Source: Kiritimatiellia bacterium
Lineage (GTDB): Bacteria > Verrucomicrobiota > Kiritimatiellia > RFP12 > UBA1067
Direction of reading: 5' to 3'
Length of the DNA: 64,000 nucleotides
Assembly: GCA_016296065.1 (NCBI GenBank)
Contig: JAEDKA010000009.1
Coordinates: 1 to 64,000 of the forward strand
Part shown: positions 8,628 through 16,430 of the stretch, in pieces
Numbering within the stretch: position 1 is the first letter of the stretch
Layout of the letters: each line of letters begins with the position of its first letter
Made by a program: the position numbers and the translations under genes
The notes under the pieces: generated by a model
Database searches by the model: none
Told to the model about the DNA's origin: nothing
What the model saw: only the letters and a program-made list of their open reading frames with translations

Positions 8628-8636
8628 TGCTATAAT
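8628..8636 (+). promoter_or_regulatory. extended -10 promoter motif
   Basis: TGCTATAAT lies 22 bases after the GTATAC array and about 60 bases before the start codon at 8698. Confidence 0.5.
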
Positions 8637-8673
8637 GAGTCGCGAGCAAAACGGCAAATCCGCCGCGCTGAAA

Positions 8674-8682
8674 TGATATAAT
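8674..8682 (+). promoter_or_regulatory. extended -10 promoter motif for the 8698 gene
   Basis: TGATATAAT ends 15 bases before the ATG at 8698, predicting a very short leader. The same close spacing is seen at 15948-15956 and 46477-46485. Confidence 0.6.
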
Positions 8683-8697
8683 ATCAGGGTAAAGCGA

Positions 8698-9171
8698 ATG
8701 AAACACTTTTTGATAGTCTTGTGCTTGGGTCTGGCACTGGCGGTACATGCGTCAGCGCGGGTTGTCGTGTCGGCGCTACCGGAGGCGGTGAGGCCTGATG
8801 CAGAAGTAAGCACCAACATCGCGCTGAATGTCAATGCGGCGCGGCTACAGACGCTGACGTTTTCAGTAGAGTTTGAATCGTGCGTGACGAACGAGGTGCT
8901 TGTCGCGCTCGGCGCAGACACTGACGGCAATGGCGATTTGTCGCTGTACGAGACCGACGTCGTTTTTGGTTGCGACTGCGGCGCGTGGTACTGTGCTGAT
9001 CTGCGCACGGGTGAGACAACGCAACAGTCGACGAACGTTATCGTCATCGGCAAGCGCGAGTTTGATCCTGCTTGGAATCTCTTCAAGGTCATCCGCCGCG
9101 GCTTCGGCGAAATCGACGAATCTGTTGCGCTGGATGAAGAGCGCGTCCGGTTCGACATCAGGGTAAGGTAG
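8698..9171 (+). CDS. small exported EF-hand protein
   Basis: The product has 157 residues with a clear signal peptide (MKHFLIVLCLGLALAVHASA). Residues 74-85 (DTDGNGDLSLYE) form a perfect EF-hand or dockerin-type calcium loop, with ligands at loop positions 1, 3, 5, 7 and 12. It has no other recognised domain. It is followed 8 bases later by the giant membrane-anchored protein gene at 9180 and probably shares its transcript from the promoter at 8674-8682. A calcium-binding accessory to the larger surface protein is a reasonable inference. Confidence 0.8.
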   Translation: MKHFLIVLCLGLALAVHASARVVVSALPEAVRPDAEVSTNIALNVNAARLQTLTFSVEFESCVTNEVLVALGADTDGNGDLSLYETDVVFGCDCGAWYCADLRTGETTQQSTNVIVIGKREFDPAWNLFKVIRRGFGEIDESVALDEERVRFDIRVR

Positions 9172-9179
9172 GTGTCGAA

Positions 9180-11855
9180 ATGAACTGGATATCATTTGGA
9201 AATGGTTTCGTCGCGGCGGGCGTTCTGTGCGCAATCGTTGCGATTTGCGTCTTTGCGTTGCGTGCGCTTGGGCGGAAGTCCGCGCTGTTCCTTGCTGTCT
9301 TTGCGGCTGTTTCCGTTGTCGCTACAATCAAGGCGCAGAAGACAAACGGCGTAAACAACATTCCTCCTCAGCAGATGATGATGCCGGGCGGAATTCAAGG
9401 AGGTGCGGCATCTTGCCGCGCCAGTATGGCGGAGCTGGAAGCTCCACCTCCTTGCGGGACGCCGTACCTCCTTGGGGCTATGTTGCCAGGCGAGGAATGT
9501 GCAACTGTTACGGCGGACGGCATCGCTCGGGGGTGGTTTATTGAGAGCGCTACGACTAACGCGGCGATTTCCAATGAAATGCCGGCGAATGGAACACTTG
9601 TCGGGAACTGGCACATCCACGGCGCCAGATCGTCGTTTGGGAACAACCGCATCGACTTTGGCGACTGGTATTTCCCCCTTGGTACGAACGGAGAGGCGTT
9701 TTCATCGTTCTGGTATTTTGTCGACGGACGTATCCGCCCGACGCCGAAGGACTTCGCGCACGAGATCTGCGCAGTTGGCGCGCCGATGTCCGCAGTGCCG
9801 GGCCGAAGCCGCCTGTGGACGGCTGAGGAGCCTGACGGTGCGCAAGTGCTGACGTGGGAGAATTTCTTCCTTGGTGGTGACACGAACATACCAATCAATG
9901 CGCAGATACGCCTTTATCCGAACGGCGACTTCATCACGAGGAGCAACGAGGTCGAGACAGTGTATCGCCGAGTTAACCCAGACGACTGGGATGACGACGG
10001 AATTCCCAATGGCGCGGATTCCAACCCCATGTCATGCGACGGCGCATTCTTCGGCCCGGCGAATGCTCTGCCGGAGGGCGCAAATACGAACGCATACTGC
10101 ACTGTAAGCGTCGTTGCCACGGGGCCAGACGCCTTGATAACGTTTGTCGGCGACGCTCCGAGCGATTATGCTGATCCGATTTTTATTGCGACGTCCGGCG
10201 AGACGAATGAGGTCGTGATCTTGATCGGAAAGACCTATACGATCTCGTCCGAATGGCCGTTTGACGTCGTTGGCGCGTCCGATCCAGAGACGGAGGTCTG
10301 GCAGATGCGAAGTGCCGCGCATCAGACCAACGTACGGCGTCCGGTGACGATCTCCGCTTCCGGAGGAAATCCGTTCATCATGTCGGTCAATCCATCCGAT
10401 CTCGGCGGCATGTTCTCGTGGAATGCCCCAAGCTGCGGATGCACGATCTCGGGAAGCGGCGACACGTTCAGCTGGAACTGTTCAACGACGTGTACGTGTT
10501 GCGGCACCTACGTGGACGGGTGGTATTCGTATGAGGGCTACCTTCTGCCCGCCACGAGCTGTGTCTGCGGATGCTGGAGCGACGGTGAACCGGAGTGGAC
10601 TGGATCGCCGGGCCCGCTTCAGCCGTCCGTGTCTGTCTCGTTTTCAAAGGATGCAGTCATCTTTGAAGACGCATACGAAAACGAGCCCGGGAAATGGGTT
10701 GGCAGGAATTCAACGCGCACGCGACTCAACGTAGTTGCCAACGGCGGACCTAACGGCGCTGTCTTGTCCGTCGAGTCTACGAATCTGGTCAAGCTGGTCA
10801 GCATATCCGGACCGAATCTCCCTCTCTCGACGGTAAATGTCCCGGCCGAGACGCAGGTCTCGTATTCAATCGTCTACGAAGGGGTAGAGGCGAGCGATGA
10901 AGCCGATGACATCGCTGTCAGGGCGGTCGTACAGGAGAATGGGTCAGGGAATGCATTCACGAACGATTGCGCAATGACGTCGGTGCGGCTCGAACTCGCC
11001 GCAGTCTGGGAGGCACCCGAGAATCCATGCACCAACCGCCACGTATACGGCGTGGGGGAGAGGGTTAGAATCCGCACATTTCCTGAATCTGTGCCAACGA
11101 GCGTTTCTTTGACGCGCATTCACGACAGTGAATCATCGCTTTACGATAATATGATAGATAATGTCGAGAAGATATACGCATGTCCAGTATACGCGGCACC
11201 CCCAAACCTCAAAGTTGTATGTCATGATGCGGAATACAGACCGGCAATGACGGTTTGTGAGCCGAACACAATCATATGTAAGGGTGCCGCTTGGGACACA
11301 TCTTGTCTTTCGCCTGGAACGGTTGGCGGCACAATGCTTGCGACGACAAATTATGTTGGACCTATGAACGTATCTTTTCGGGGCATCTTGGTGTCCGAGA
11401 TTCCATGCATCCACACCAACACGCCTACTGGTTTCTTTGCGACAACAAACTTCACAGGACAGCTTACCCATTGGTTTGTGGATTTTCCAGGTGGAGCAAT
11501 GGCGTTTCGGATAAAGGCTGGAAACTACTGGACAGTTGACAGGGCGGGGCACCCTGGAGCATACAGAAACTGGTCTGCCGGGCGATTGGAATGGGATATA
11601 CCAATTGGTTGGTTCCGGCTGTCGCTTGATGATGATGCGATGCATGTAATTAGTGATTGCGAATACGAGATTCGCCGTAACGACAAGACTCGTCCATTCC
11701 TCATTGGCGGAAGGATGGACGCATATAAGCAGGTGTTTTCGATATCTGAGGACGGCACGGCTTCAATAGAGAAGCATGGACACACAATGTCCCGCAGTCG
11801 AAATTGCCGCGTCTTACTCGACGGAACGACTATTCAATGGACACATTGGCTTTGA
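9180..11855 (+). CDS. large membrane-anchored surface protein with C-terminal EW-IPIGW domain
   Basis: The product has 891 residues. Two hydrophobic segments at residues about 9-52 suggest an anchor or hairpin into the membrane. The exported part holds a calcium-binding DDWDDDGIPNGADSNP segment typical of thrombospondin type 3 loops (about residue 265), a Cys-rich stretch (about 420-475), and a C-terminal domain (about 735-891) containing YWTVDRAG, EWDIPIGW and a KHGH..SRSRN motif. The C-terminal domain recurs in the protein at 12584-13999. Residues about 73-92 are encoded by an inserted 59-bp palindromic element (9396-9454). DNA is AT-richer from about 11130, where the C-terminal domain approaches. 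Function is unknown; it is probably a surface or adhesin-like protein and may deliver its variable C-terminus. Confidence 0.75.
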   Translation: MNWISFGNGFVAAGVLCAIVAICVFALRALGRKSALFLAVFAAVSVVATIKAQKTNGVNNIPPQQMMMPGGIQGGAASCRASMAELEAPPPCGTPYLLGAMLPGEECATVTADGIARGWFIESATTNAAISNEMPANGTLVGNWHIHGARSSFGNNRIDFGDWYFPLGTNGEAFSSFWYFVDGRIRPTPKDFAHEICAVGAPMSAVPGRSRLWTAEEPDGAQVLTWENFFLGGDTNIPINAQIRLYPNGDFITRSNEVETVYRRVNPDDWDDDGIPNGADSNPMSCDGAFFGPANALPEGANTNAYCTVSVVATGPDALITFVGDAPSDYADPIFIATSGETNEVVILIGKTYTISSEWPFDVVGASDPETEVWQMRSAAHQTNVRRPVTISASGGNPFIMSVNPSDLGGMFSWNAPSCGCTISGSGDTFSWNCSTTCTCCGTYVDGWYSYEGYLLPATSCVCGCWSDGEPEWTGSPGPLQPSVSVSFSKDAVIFEDAYENEPGKWVGRNSTRTRLNVVANGGPNGAVLSVESTNLVKLVSISGPNLPLSTVNVPAETQVSYSIVYEGVEASDEADDIAVRAVVQENGSGNAFTNDCAMTSVRLELAAVWEAPENPCTNRHVYGVGERVRIRTFPESVPTSVSLTRIHDSESSLYDNMIDNVEKIYACPVYAAPPNLKVVCHDAEYRPAMTVCEPNTIICKGAAWDTSCLSPGTVGGTMLATTNYVGPMNVSFRGILVSEIPCIHTNTPTGFFATTNFTGQLTHWFVDFPGGAMAFRIKAGNYWTVDRAGHPGAYRNWSAGRLEWDIPIGWFRLSLDDDAMHVISDCEYEIRRNDKTRPFLIGGRMDAYKQVFSISEDGTASIEKHGHTMSRSRNCRVLLDGTTIQWTHWL
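9396..9454 (+). repeat. 59-bp three-way-junction palindromic element inside a coding region
   Basis: A perfect 10-bp outer stem (CAAGGAGGTG at 9396-9405, CACCTCCTTG at 9445-9454) encloses two hairpins: GCGGCA/TGCCGC (9405-9419) and GGAGCT/AGCTCC (9431-9445). The layout and length equal the intergenic copy at 15794-15852, with compensating changes in the stems. It is translated in frame as part of the 9180-11855 protein. Confidence 0.8.
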
Positions 11856-11870
11856 AACGAGGTACACAAT

Positions 11871-12587
11871 ATGAATACGAACGCTCGCAAGGTGGGAATT
11901 TGCTTGGTGGCAGGCTTGATTATTGTGGTGATTATTGCTGCTGCTTTGCTGATGGCGAATCGAAGACCAAAACAGTACGAGGCTCGCGGAATGTTCTACT
12001 TCGGACCATATGGACGGGAGAAAGAGTCGCTTTTGATCGAGGACTGGAGTGGACCGGATCGCCTTTGCATGTTTATGGAGCATCTTTGGAATGGTCGCCC
12101 TGACGATTTTACGCAGCGGGTGATCCGCCGACTGCATGATGGATATGGATGGGTCGGGAACGACGACGTGGCCATGAAAGCGGTGGATTCCATCAAATTT
12201 CATCATTGCGCAAATAAATTGGCGATGATTGAGCTGTCCGTTGTGTCATCGGGTCCGTCCTACGCTGCGGACGTGGCAAACGCCAGCATGGATATTATAG
12301 CGGATTTAGAGTTGGAATACGAAGAGCGTTGCCGAAATAAGCTGGTCGATGCATTTGAGAATGAGTGCAGAAATGTCAATGCAGCAAGGGATAAAGCCGT
12401 GGAGAGACGGCGGATTGCCCAGTCAGATGAAGATAAAAGACGATTGGCGCAGGATATTGCGCAACTGGAGAGGATTGCTTCAGACTATATGGTCGAGATT
12501 GCTACGCACAAAGCAATGGATGTTCACACCAATGTGATGTTCAAAGTGATGACTCGTGCTGAGGCTGTGCAAAAATCTTGCAAGTGA
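11871..12587 (+). CDS. small Wzz-like membrane protein
   Basis: The product has 238 residues. One strong N-terminal membrane helix (about residues 8-29) is followed by a soluble part with a segment (ELSVVSSGPSYAADVANASM) resembling the polysaccharide co-polymerase (Wzz/GumC) pattern, and then a long charged coiled coil. The expected second membrane helix at the C-terminus is absent. It starts 15 bases after the preceding surface-protein gene and its stop overlaps the next start, so the three genes are probably co-transcribed. A second protein of similar layout follows the next surface gene (14015-14731). It could tether or assemble the surface protein, or protect against it; the sequence does not decide. 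Confidence 0.7.
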   Translation: MNTNARKVGICLVAGLIIVVIIAAALLMANRRPKQYEARGMFYFGPYGREKESLLIEDWSGPDRLCMFMEHLWNGRPDDFTQRVIRRLHDGYGWVGNDDVAMKAVDSIKFHHCANKLAMIELSVVSSGPSYAADVANASMDIIADLELEYEERCRNKLVDAFENECRNVNAARDKAVERRRIAQSDEDKRRLAQDIAQLERIASDYMVEIATHKAMDVHTNVMFKVMTRAEAVQKSCK

Positions 12588-13999
12588 GTAGCCCCAATTC
12601 GTATCGCTTCGTCTGGACTGACGCGGCTATCAACCGCGACACGAACAATCTCGTGACGACTTCGATTGAGCTGTTCAGAAACGGCGACACTTGCGTGACG
12701 ACCAACGGCGTCGCGGCACATCTGCCGCGCGTGTTTCCGTTTTCGCACAACGGCTTTGGACAGGACGAAGAATGGGTGACGGCGAACTTCACTAATGCGA
12801 CCGAGATTCTTGCCGTTGGCTATTCTCAGTGGGTCGACGCGCAGGTTGGCGAAGGGCTCACGAATGGGCTTTACAAGCTCTCTGTCGCCGTCGCAGACGA
12901 CCCGCCCGAAACGACGTTACTCTCCGTCGGCGATCTTTCCGTTGCAGTCACAAATGCTGGAGAGTATGTCTTTCTCTTGGAGAAGGGCCCCGCATACGAC
13001 TTGACCGTGTTCCCGCCAAGCAGCAACGTGACGATCTCCGCCGTCGATGATGTGCCGACGACGCGCGGCCAGCCGATGATGCGCTCTTTTGGCGGTGTGG
13101 ACGGCGGGCAATGGGTTCCTGACGGGGGAGACTTCTGGACCGACTACGCGGCTGGCATGGGGTATGCGCGGCTTTGGTGGCTTCCGTGGCTTTGCGGCTC
13201 GCCGGATGTGACGCACATCGACCCGACGGCAGGTCCGGTGACTTTCCATGCGAACCTCGTAGACTATCGCGGAGGCGCAGCATCGTTCCTGTGGACTGGA
13301 AGCGATGCGTTGACGATTGCGTCGCCCAATTCGCAGCCAACTGGGTTGGTGTCCTTGTCCTTTGACGGTGGAAATGGTTTTTCGCATTACGACAATGACT
13401 GTTTCTGGTGTCCATGGACAGGCGGCGTATATTCTGTGTCGTTTGTCTCCGGCGAAGCCACGCTGCCTTCCCAGATAAGTGTTTTTGAGCCGACTCCTCT
13501 GGCGGTAGATGCATGGTGGAATGGCATTCAAGGCACAAACGGCACAGCGGGGACGATTGCCATGAATATTGAGTTGCTGCTGGCACCGCTGACGGTGTCG
13601 TTTATGAGCATATGGGTTGTTGAAATTCCTGATGAAACTGAAGAATGTCCGCATTTCGGATATTTCAACAATCCGACATATGGTCGCCCATGGTCGCATA
13701 CGGCAAGTGCCGGTGCGGGCGAATGGTTTTTGGTTTCGAGGCGCAATGAATGGACACATGATAGAGCCGGGACGGCAAGAGTCTATCCGGCTCCATGGTC
13801 GTCTGGATGGAAAGAGTGGAATATACCGATAGGATGGAGCGACAGAATTGATGAAATTAAGGGGCGCAGCCGGCCAAACTCCCACGTCCAGCGATTTGAA
13901 ATAGATGAATCTGGTGCGGTAACCATCAGGAAGTTCGGACACTGGATCATGAGAAAAACGAACAATAAAGTCTGGGTTGATGGGAAGCGCGTCAACTAG
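12584..13999 (+). CDS. 5'-truncated paralogue of the surface protein with its own EW-IPIGW C-terminus
   Basis: GTG at 12584 overlaps the TGA of the preceding gene (GTGA); a TTG at 12578 is the alternative. The product (about 471 residues) has no signal peptide. It starts in sequence that aligns loosely with about residue 235 onward of the 9180-11855 protein (W....N..T.....I.LF.NGD pattern). The final 130 residues carry W..DRAG, EWNIPIGW and a KFGHW motif, homologous to the other protein's end but clearly diverged. DNA is AT-richer from about 13580. As with 3876-6401, the arrangement is that of an orphan core-plus-C-terminus cassette. Without an N-terminal signal it may be silent, or used only after recombination. 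Confidence 0.7.
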   Translation: MSSPNSYRFVWTDAAINRDTNNLVTTSIELFRNGDTCVTTNGVAAHLPRVFPFSHNGFGQDEEWVTANFTNATEILAVGYSQWVDAQVGEGLTNGLYKLSVAVADDPPETTLLSVGDLSVAVTNAGEYVFLLEKGPAYDLTVFPPSSNVTISAVDDVPTTRGQPMMRSFGGVDGGQWVPDGGDFWTDYAAGMGYARLWWLPWLCGSPDVTHIDPTAGPVTFHANLVDYRGGAASFLWTGSDALTIASPNSQPTGLVSLSFDGGNGFSHYDNDCFWCPWTGGVYSVSFVSGEATLPSQISVFEPTPLAVDAWWNGIQGTNGTAGTIAMNIELLLAPLTVSFMSIWVVEIPDETEECPHFGYFNNPTYGRPWSHTASAGAGEWFLVSRRNEWTHDRAGTARVYPAPWSSGWKEWNIPIGWSDRIDEIKGRSRPNSHVQRFEIDESGAVTIRKFGHWIMRKTNNKVWVDGKRVN

Positions 14000-14014
14000 C
14001 GAATGGAGGTCTTG

Positions 14015-14731
14015 ATGAACAGAGCCGTCTTAAAATATGTCGCGATATTTGCCCTGGCGGCCTGTGCCGTTACAACGGCTCTGCATTTTGTGCCGTCAGA
14101 ACGCAGAGTTTGGATTGCGCGGTTTTCGTATTACATCGCACCAGGTGAGGGCGGCATTCCATTTTTAGGCAGAAACAAGGAATGGGCAGAAAAATTTTGC
14201 TCTGTCGCATTTTCGAGCAATGTCGTTTCGCAATGCCGAGAACGTGCAGCTTGTAATGCTGAAGATATTGCGTTATTTGAAACAGTCACGGGGGCCGTAA
14301 TTCGTGTTTCACGAGAACGAGATGCCGTCCTTTGCGACTTTTCGACGGCAGCAAATTCATCACGTCTTGCGGCAGAGGTTGCGCGGGCCTATCTTGAGGA
14401 AATGCATATGGCGGTTGAAGAAGAAAATCGCAAAATTGCAAAAAAGGCGATTTCGGAGATTTCGGCATCGCTTTCAAAGCACGAAGCATTGGCGAGAGCT
14501 GCGCGCGAGAAGTGTCATGAAGCACAAATAGCAGGGAAAGCTTCGCTTGGGGGGCTTAGGGTTGCCGCTGAAGAACTATCATCCAAATGTGACAGATTGC
14601 GTAGGGAACTTGCCGAGATCGAACAGGCGGTGGCTATGCAGAATGATTGTATAGTGGTCGTTAGACCTCTGTCTGTGATGGTGGAAAAAGGGAATTCTCT
14701 AACGGATCATGGCAAGTCGAGTAGACGGTGA
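14015..14731 (+). CDS. second small Wzz-like membrane protein
   Basis: The ATG at 14015 is preceded by GGAGG (14005-14009) at 5 bases; an ATG at 14003 lies within that site and is less likely. The product (238 residues) has an N-terminal hydrophobic helix (YVAIFALAACAVTTALHF), a soluble region with RLAAEVARAYLEEM recalling the Wzz pattern, then a long coiled coil (about 140-215). Layout and position match 11871-12587: a small single-helix coiled-coil protein directly after a surface gene with the EW-IPIGW domain. Sequence identity between the two looks low. Its role is unknown. Confidence 0.7.
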   Translation: MNRAVLKYVAIFALAACAVTTALHFVPSERRVWIARFSYYIAPGEGGIPFLGRNKEWAEKFCSVAFSSNVVSQCRERAACNAEDIALFETVTGAVIRVSRERDAVLCDFSTAANSSRLAAEVARAYLEEMHMAVEEENRKIAKKAISEISASLSKHEALARAAREKCHEAQIAGKASLGGLRVAAEELSSKCDRLRRELAEIEQAVAMQNDCIVVVRPLSVMVEKGNSLTDHGKSSRR

Positions 14732-14755
14732 GACCATTCAACGGATGCATCCATT

Positions 14756-15592
14756 ATGGTAAAAAAAATTGCAATATTAGTTGTCGGCATCATCGCCGTG
14801 CTTTTGATTGTTGCTGTATTGCGGAAAACGCGAAGGTCCGGCGACAACGACCGCATCACCCCGGGAATGTCATCGACCGTCGAGACGGTACTGCACTCCC
14901 GGGAAGAGCAGTTGACCAAGGATGAAGTACTGAAATGCTTTCGTGCCTTTGAGGAAATAGGCAACGCCTATTCCAATCTGCAATTCGATACCATGCAGGA
15001 GATTTTCTGTAGCATTTCAAACAATGTTGCAAGGTTGGGAAAGGATCGGCTCGACAAGGCCATTGAGACGCTGAAAACGTCATTCCGTGAACAATTCTGG
15101 ATGCCCGATGTCAAGGCTCGGCAGTTTTCCTCGGTATCCGAGTTTGAGCGCTTCATAAGGGCGAATGTTGCGGCGGAGAATATAATCGGATATTCAATGT
15201 TGGCGAATGGTTTTTGTGATGGGCGCATGCTCGCGTATGATATGGTCGTCTTCAGAGGAATCAGCGACTTTGTTAAGGAGTTCAAGGAGAGGAATGACGA
15301 AGCGTTTGCGGTGGCCGCGCAATCGCTCCTTGACGCTTGGAAAGAACATTTGGCGTCGGGCAAAAGTGTTACAAGGATGCAGCTCGGGCAGGAACTGAAG
15401 TGGTGCCTGGGCCAGCCTCGATGGCTGGCGGAAGATTTGGGTATGAAATCTGAAAGAGATTGGATAGTTTATATGCGAAACCGTGCATTGAAGTACCATG
15501 AGCAATGTTACGGTGTTGTACCAAAGTGGATTGATGAGGATTTCCCCCTCCTTCAAAAGAGCGATGCGGGATTAGGCGGGCATATGGAATGA
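14756..15592 (+). CDS. membrane-anchored protein of unknown function
   Basis: The product has 278 residues. A single N-terminal membrane helix (KIAILVVGIIAVLLIVAVL) is followed by a basic stretch and a mainly helical soluble domain. I recognise no family. It starts 24 bases after the preceding gene in the same AT-richer stretch, so it probably belongs to the same transcription unit and cassette. No strong ribosome-binding site is visible before the ATG. Confidence 0.7.
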   Translation: MVKKIAILVVGIIAVLLIVAVLRKTRRSGDNDRITPGMSSTVETVLHSREEQLTKDEVLKCFRAFEEIGNAYSNLQFDTMQEIFCSISNNVARLGKDRLDKAIETLKTSFREQFWMPDVKARQFSSVSEFERFIRANVAAENIIGYSMLANGFCDGRMLAYDMVVFRGISDFVKEFKERNDEAFAVAAQSLLDAWKEHLASGKSVTRMQLGQELKWCLGQPRWLAEDLGMKSERDWIVYMRNRALKYHEQCYGVVPKWIDEDFPLLQKSDAGLGGHME

Positions 15593-15793
15593 TCGGTTTC
15601 ACTGCGGCAAACAGCTAAACTACCGCGTCCGAATGGCTTGTGAGACAAGCACGGACGTACTTTGTCGGACACTGCGGTTGAAACGTGCGAACCTCATGTC
15701 GCAGCGGTAGCGAAGGCGTTTTATAAACCGTCGGAGTTTCATTATGATGCTTGCCTTTGCTCGTCCGGTCACATATTGCAATAAGTGACGACT

Positions 15794-15852
15794 CAAGGAG
15801 ATGCGGCGTCTCGCCGCGTCGGCGTGACGCACCGGGACGGTGCGTCTCCTTG
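15794..15852 (+). repeat. 59-bp three-way-junction palindromic element, complete intergenic copy
   Basis: Outer stem CAAGGAGA (15794-15801) pairs with TCTCCTTG (15845-15852). Inside are hairpins GCGGCG-tct-CGCCGC and ACGCACC-ggga-c-GGTGCGT. It has the same length and fold as the copy in coding sequence at 9396-9454. Confidence 0.8.
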
Positions 15853-15876
15853 GGGTGCGATGCTAGGTGGATGAAA

Positions 15877-15906
15877 CAAGGAGATGCGGCGTCTCGCCGC
15901 GTCGGC
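15877..15906 (+). repeat. half copy of the palindromic element
   Basis: The first 30 bases are identical to those of the 15794-15852 element, including the first hairpin. The second hairpin and closing strand are missing. Confidence 0.75.
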
Positions 15907-15947
15907 AAAGATTTTGTAATAGGATTTAGCTCAGACGGCATCAAATA

Positions 15948-15956
15948 TGGTATAAT
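15948..15956 (+). promoter_or_regulatory. extended -10 promoter in front of the T3SS locus
   Basis: TGGTATAAT ends 15 bases before the ATG at 15971, the first gene of the T3SS run. No good -35 hexamer is visible. It is the only promoter-like site I can see for the 20-kb collinear gene set. Confidence 0.6.
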
Positions 15957-15970
15957 ATGGATAGAAAAAG

Positions 15971-16420
15971 ATGCAAAACAATCCAGCAGACGCGCGGGGG
16001 GCGCACGTCGCAAGGCGTTCGTGTGTCGAGCGCCTCCTGAGGGCGATCGGGTATCCTGACAGGGCACCCGAAGCCGCGCTTTCGTTCACTTTGCTAGTTG
16101 ACGGCGTCGAAATCGCCGCGTCCGAGGAGGGCGGAATGCTGCGGCTCTCGTGCCGTCTGACGGACGACGCGGCGCATCTGCCGCGCCTTGCGGAGTATGC
16201 GGCGGGCCGCATGCTGCGCGAGGACGCCGCGCTTGCGTATGATCCGAAGTCGGAGTCGGCCTTCCTGTGGCTGGAGGTCGACGGCGGTTCCGGCGACGCC
16301 GCGCTGCGGCGCGCCTTCGAGGACTTCGCCGATTCGTGCGAATGGTGGCGCGACAGGCTTGACCCGCATGGCGGCGCGGACGACGCGCCGGCGTTCCCCG
16401 AAATGATGATTAGGCCATAG
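15971..16420 (+). CDS. probable type III secretion chaperone (CesT/class I-like)
   Basis: The product is small (149 residues) and acidic, with alternating beta strands (LSFTLLVDGVEIAAS, LRLSCRL, AFLWLEV) and a C-terminal helix (LRRAFEDFADSCEWWRDRL). This matches the size and alpha-beta layout of class I T3SS chaperones of the CesT family, which bind secretion substrates in the cytoplasm. It is the first gene of the T3SS run and ends 10 bases before sctC. The partner is unknown; no effector gene is adjacent. Identification rests on layout and context, with no hallmark motif. Confidence 0.55.
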   Translation: MQNNPADARGAHVARRSCVERLLRAIGYPDRAPEAALSFTLLVDGVEIAASEEGGMLRLSCRLTDDAAHLPRLAEYAAGRMLREDAALAYDPKSESAFLWLEVDGGSGDAALRRAFEDFADSCEWWRDRLDPHGGADDAPAFPEMMIRP

Positions 16421-16430
16421 AGGAAGAGAA

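Larger units (their letters stand above)
7979..8697 (+). other. 719-bp gene-poor interval with remnants, promoters and repeats
   Basis: I see no convincing intact gene here. The stretch holds a TATAAT at 7985-7990, a fragment of the palindromic repeat (8163-8181), an extended -10 at 8229-8237, a small hairpin CCCGTC/GACGGG (8250-8266), a histidine-kinase remnant (8321-8455), a GTATAC array (8542-8606) and two more extended -10 sites (8628-8636, 8674-8682). Short open frames across 8023-8260 have no recognisable product. Confidence 0.6.
15593..15970 (+). other. 378-bp intergenic region between the accessory island and the T3SS locus
   Basis: It contains one complete 59-bp palindromic element (15794-15852), a half copy (15877-15906) and the extended -10 promoter at 15948-15956. 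No coding sequence is supported. Confidence 0.7.

Noticed and set aside
75..15592. Insertion sequence or prophage as cause of the repeats
   Set aside because: No transposase, integrase, recombinase or phage gene can be recognised in the window.
15925..15945. tRNA-like TTAGCTCAGACGG
   Set aside because: The D-arm-like string is not followed by an anticodon stem, T-arm or acceptor pairing. It lies directly before a promoter.
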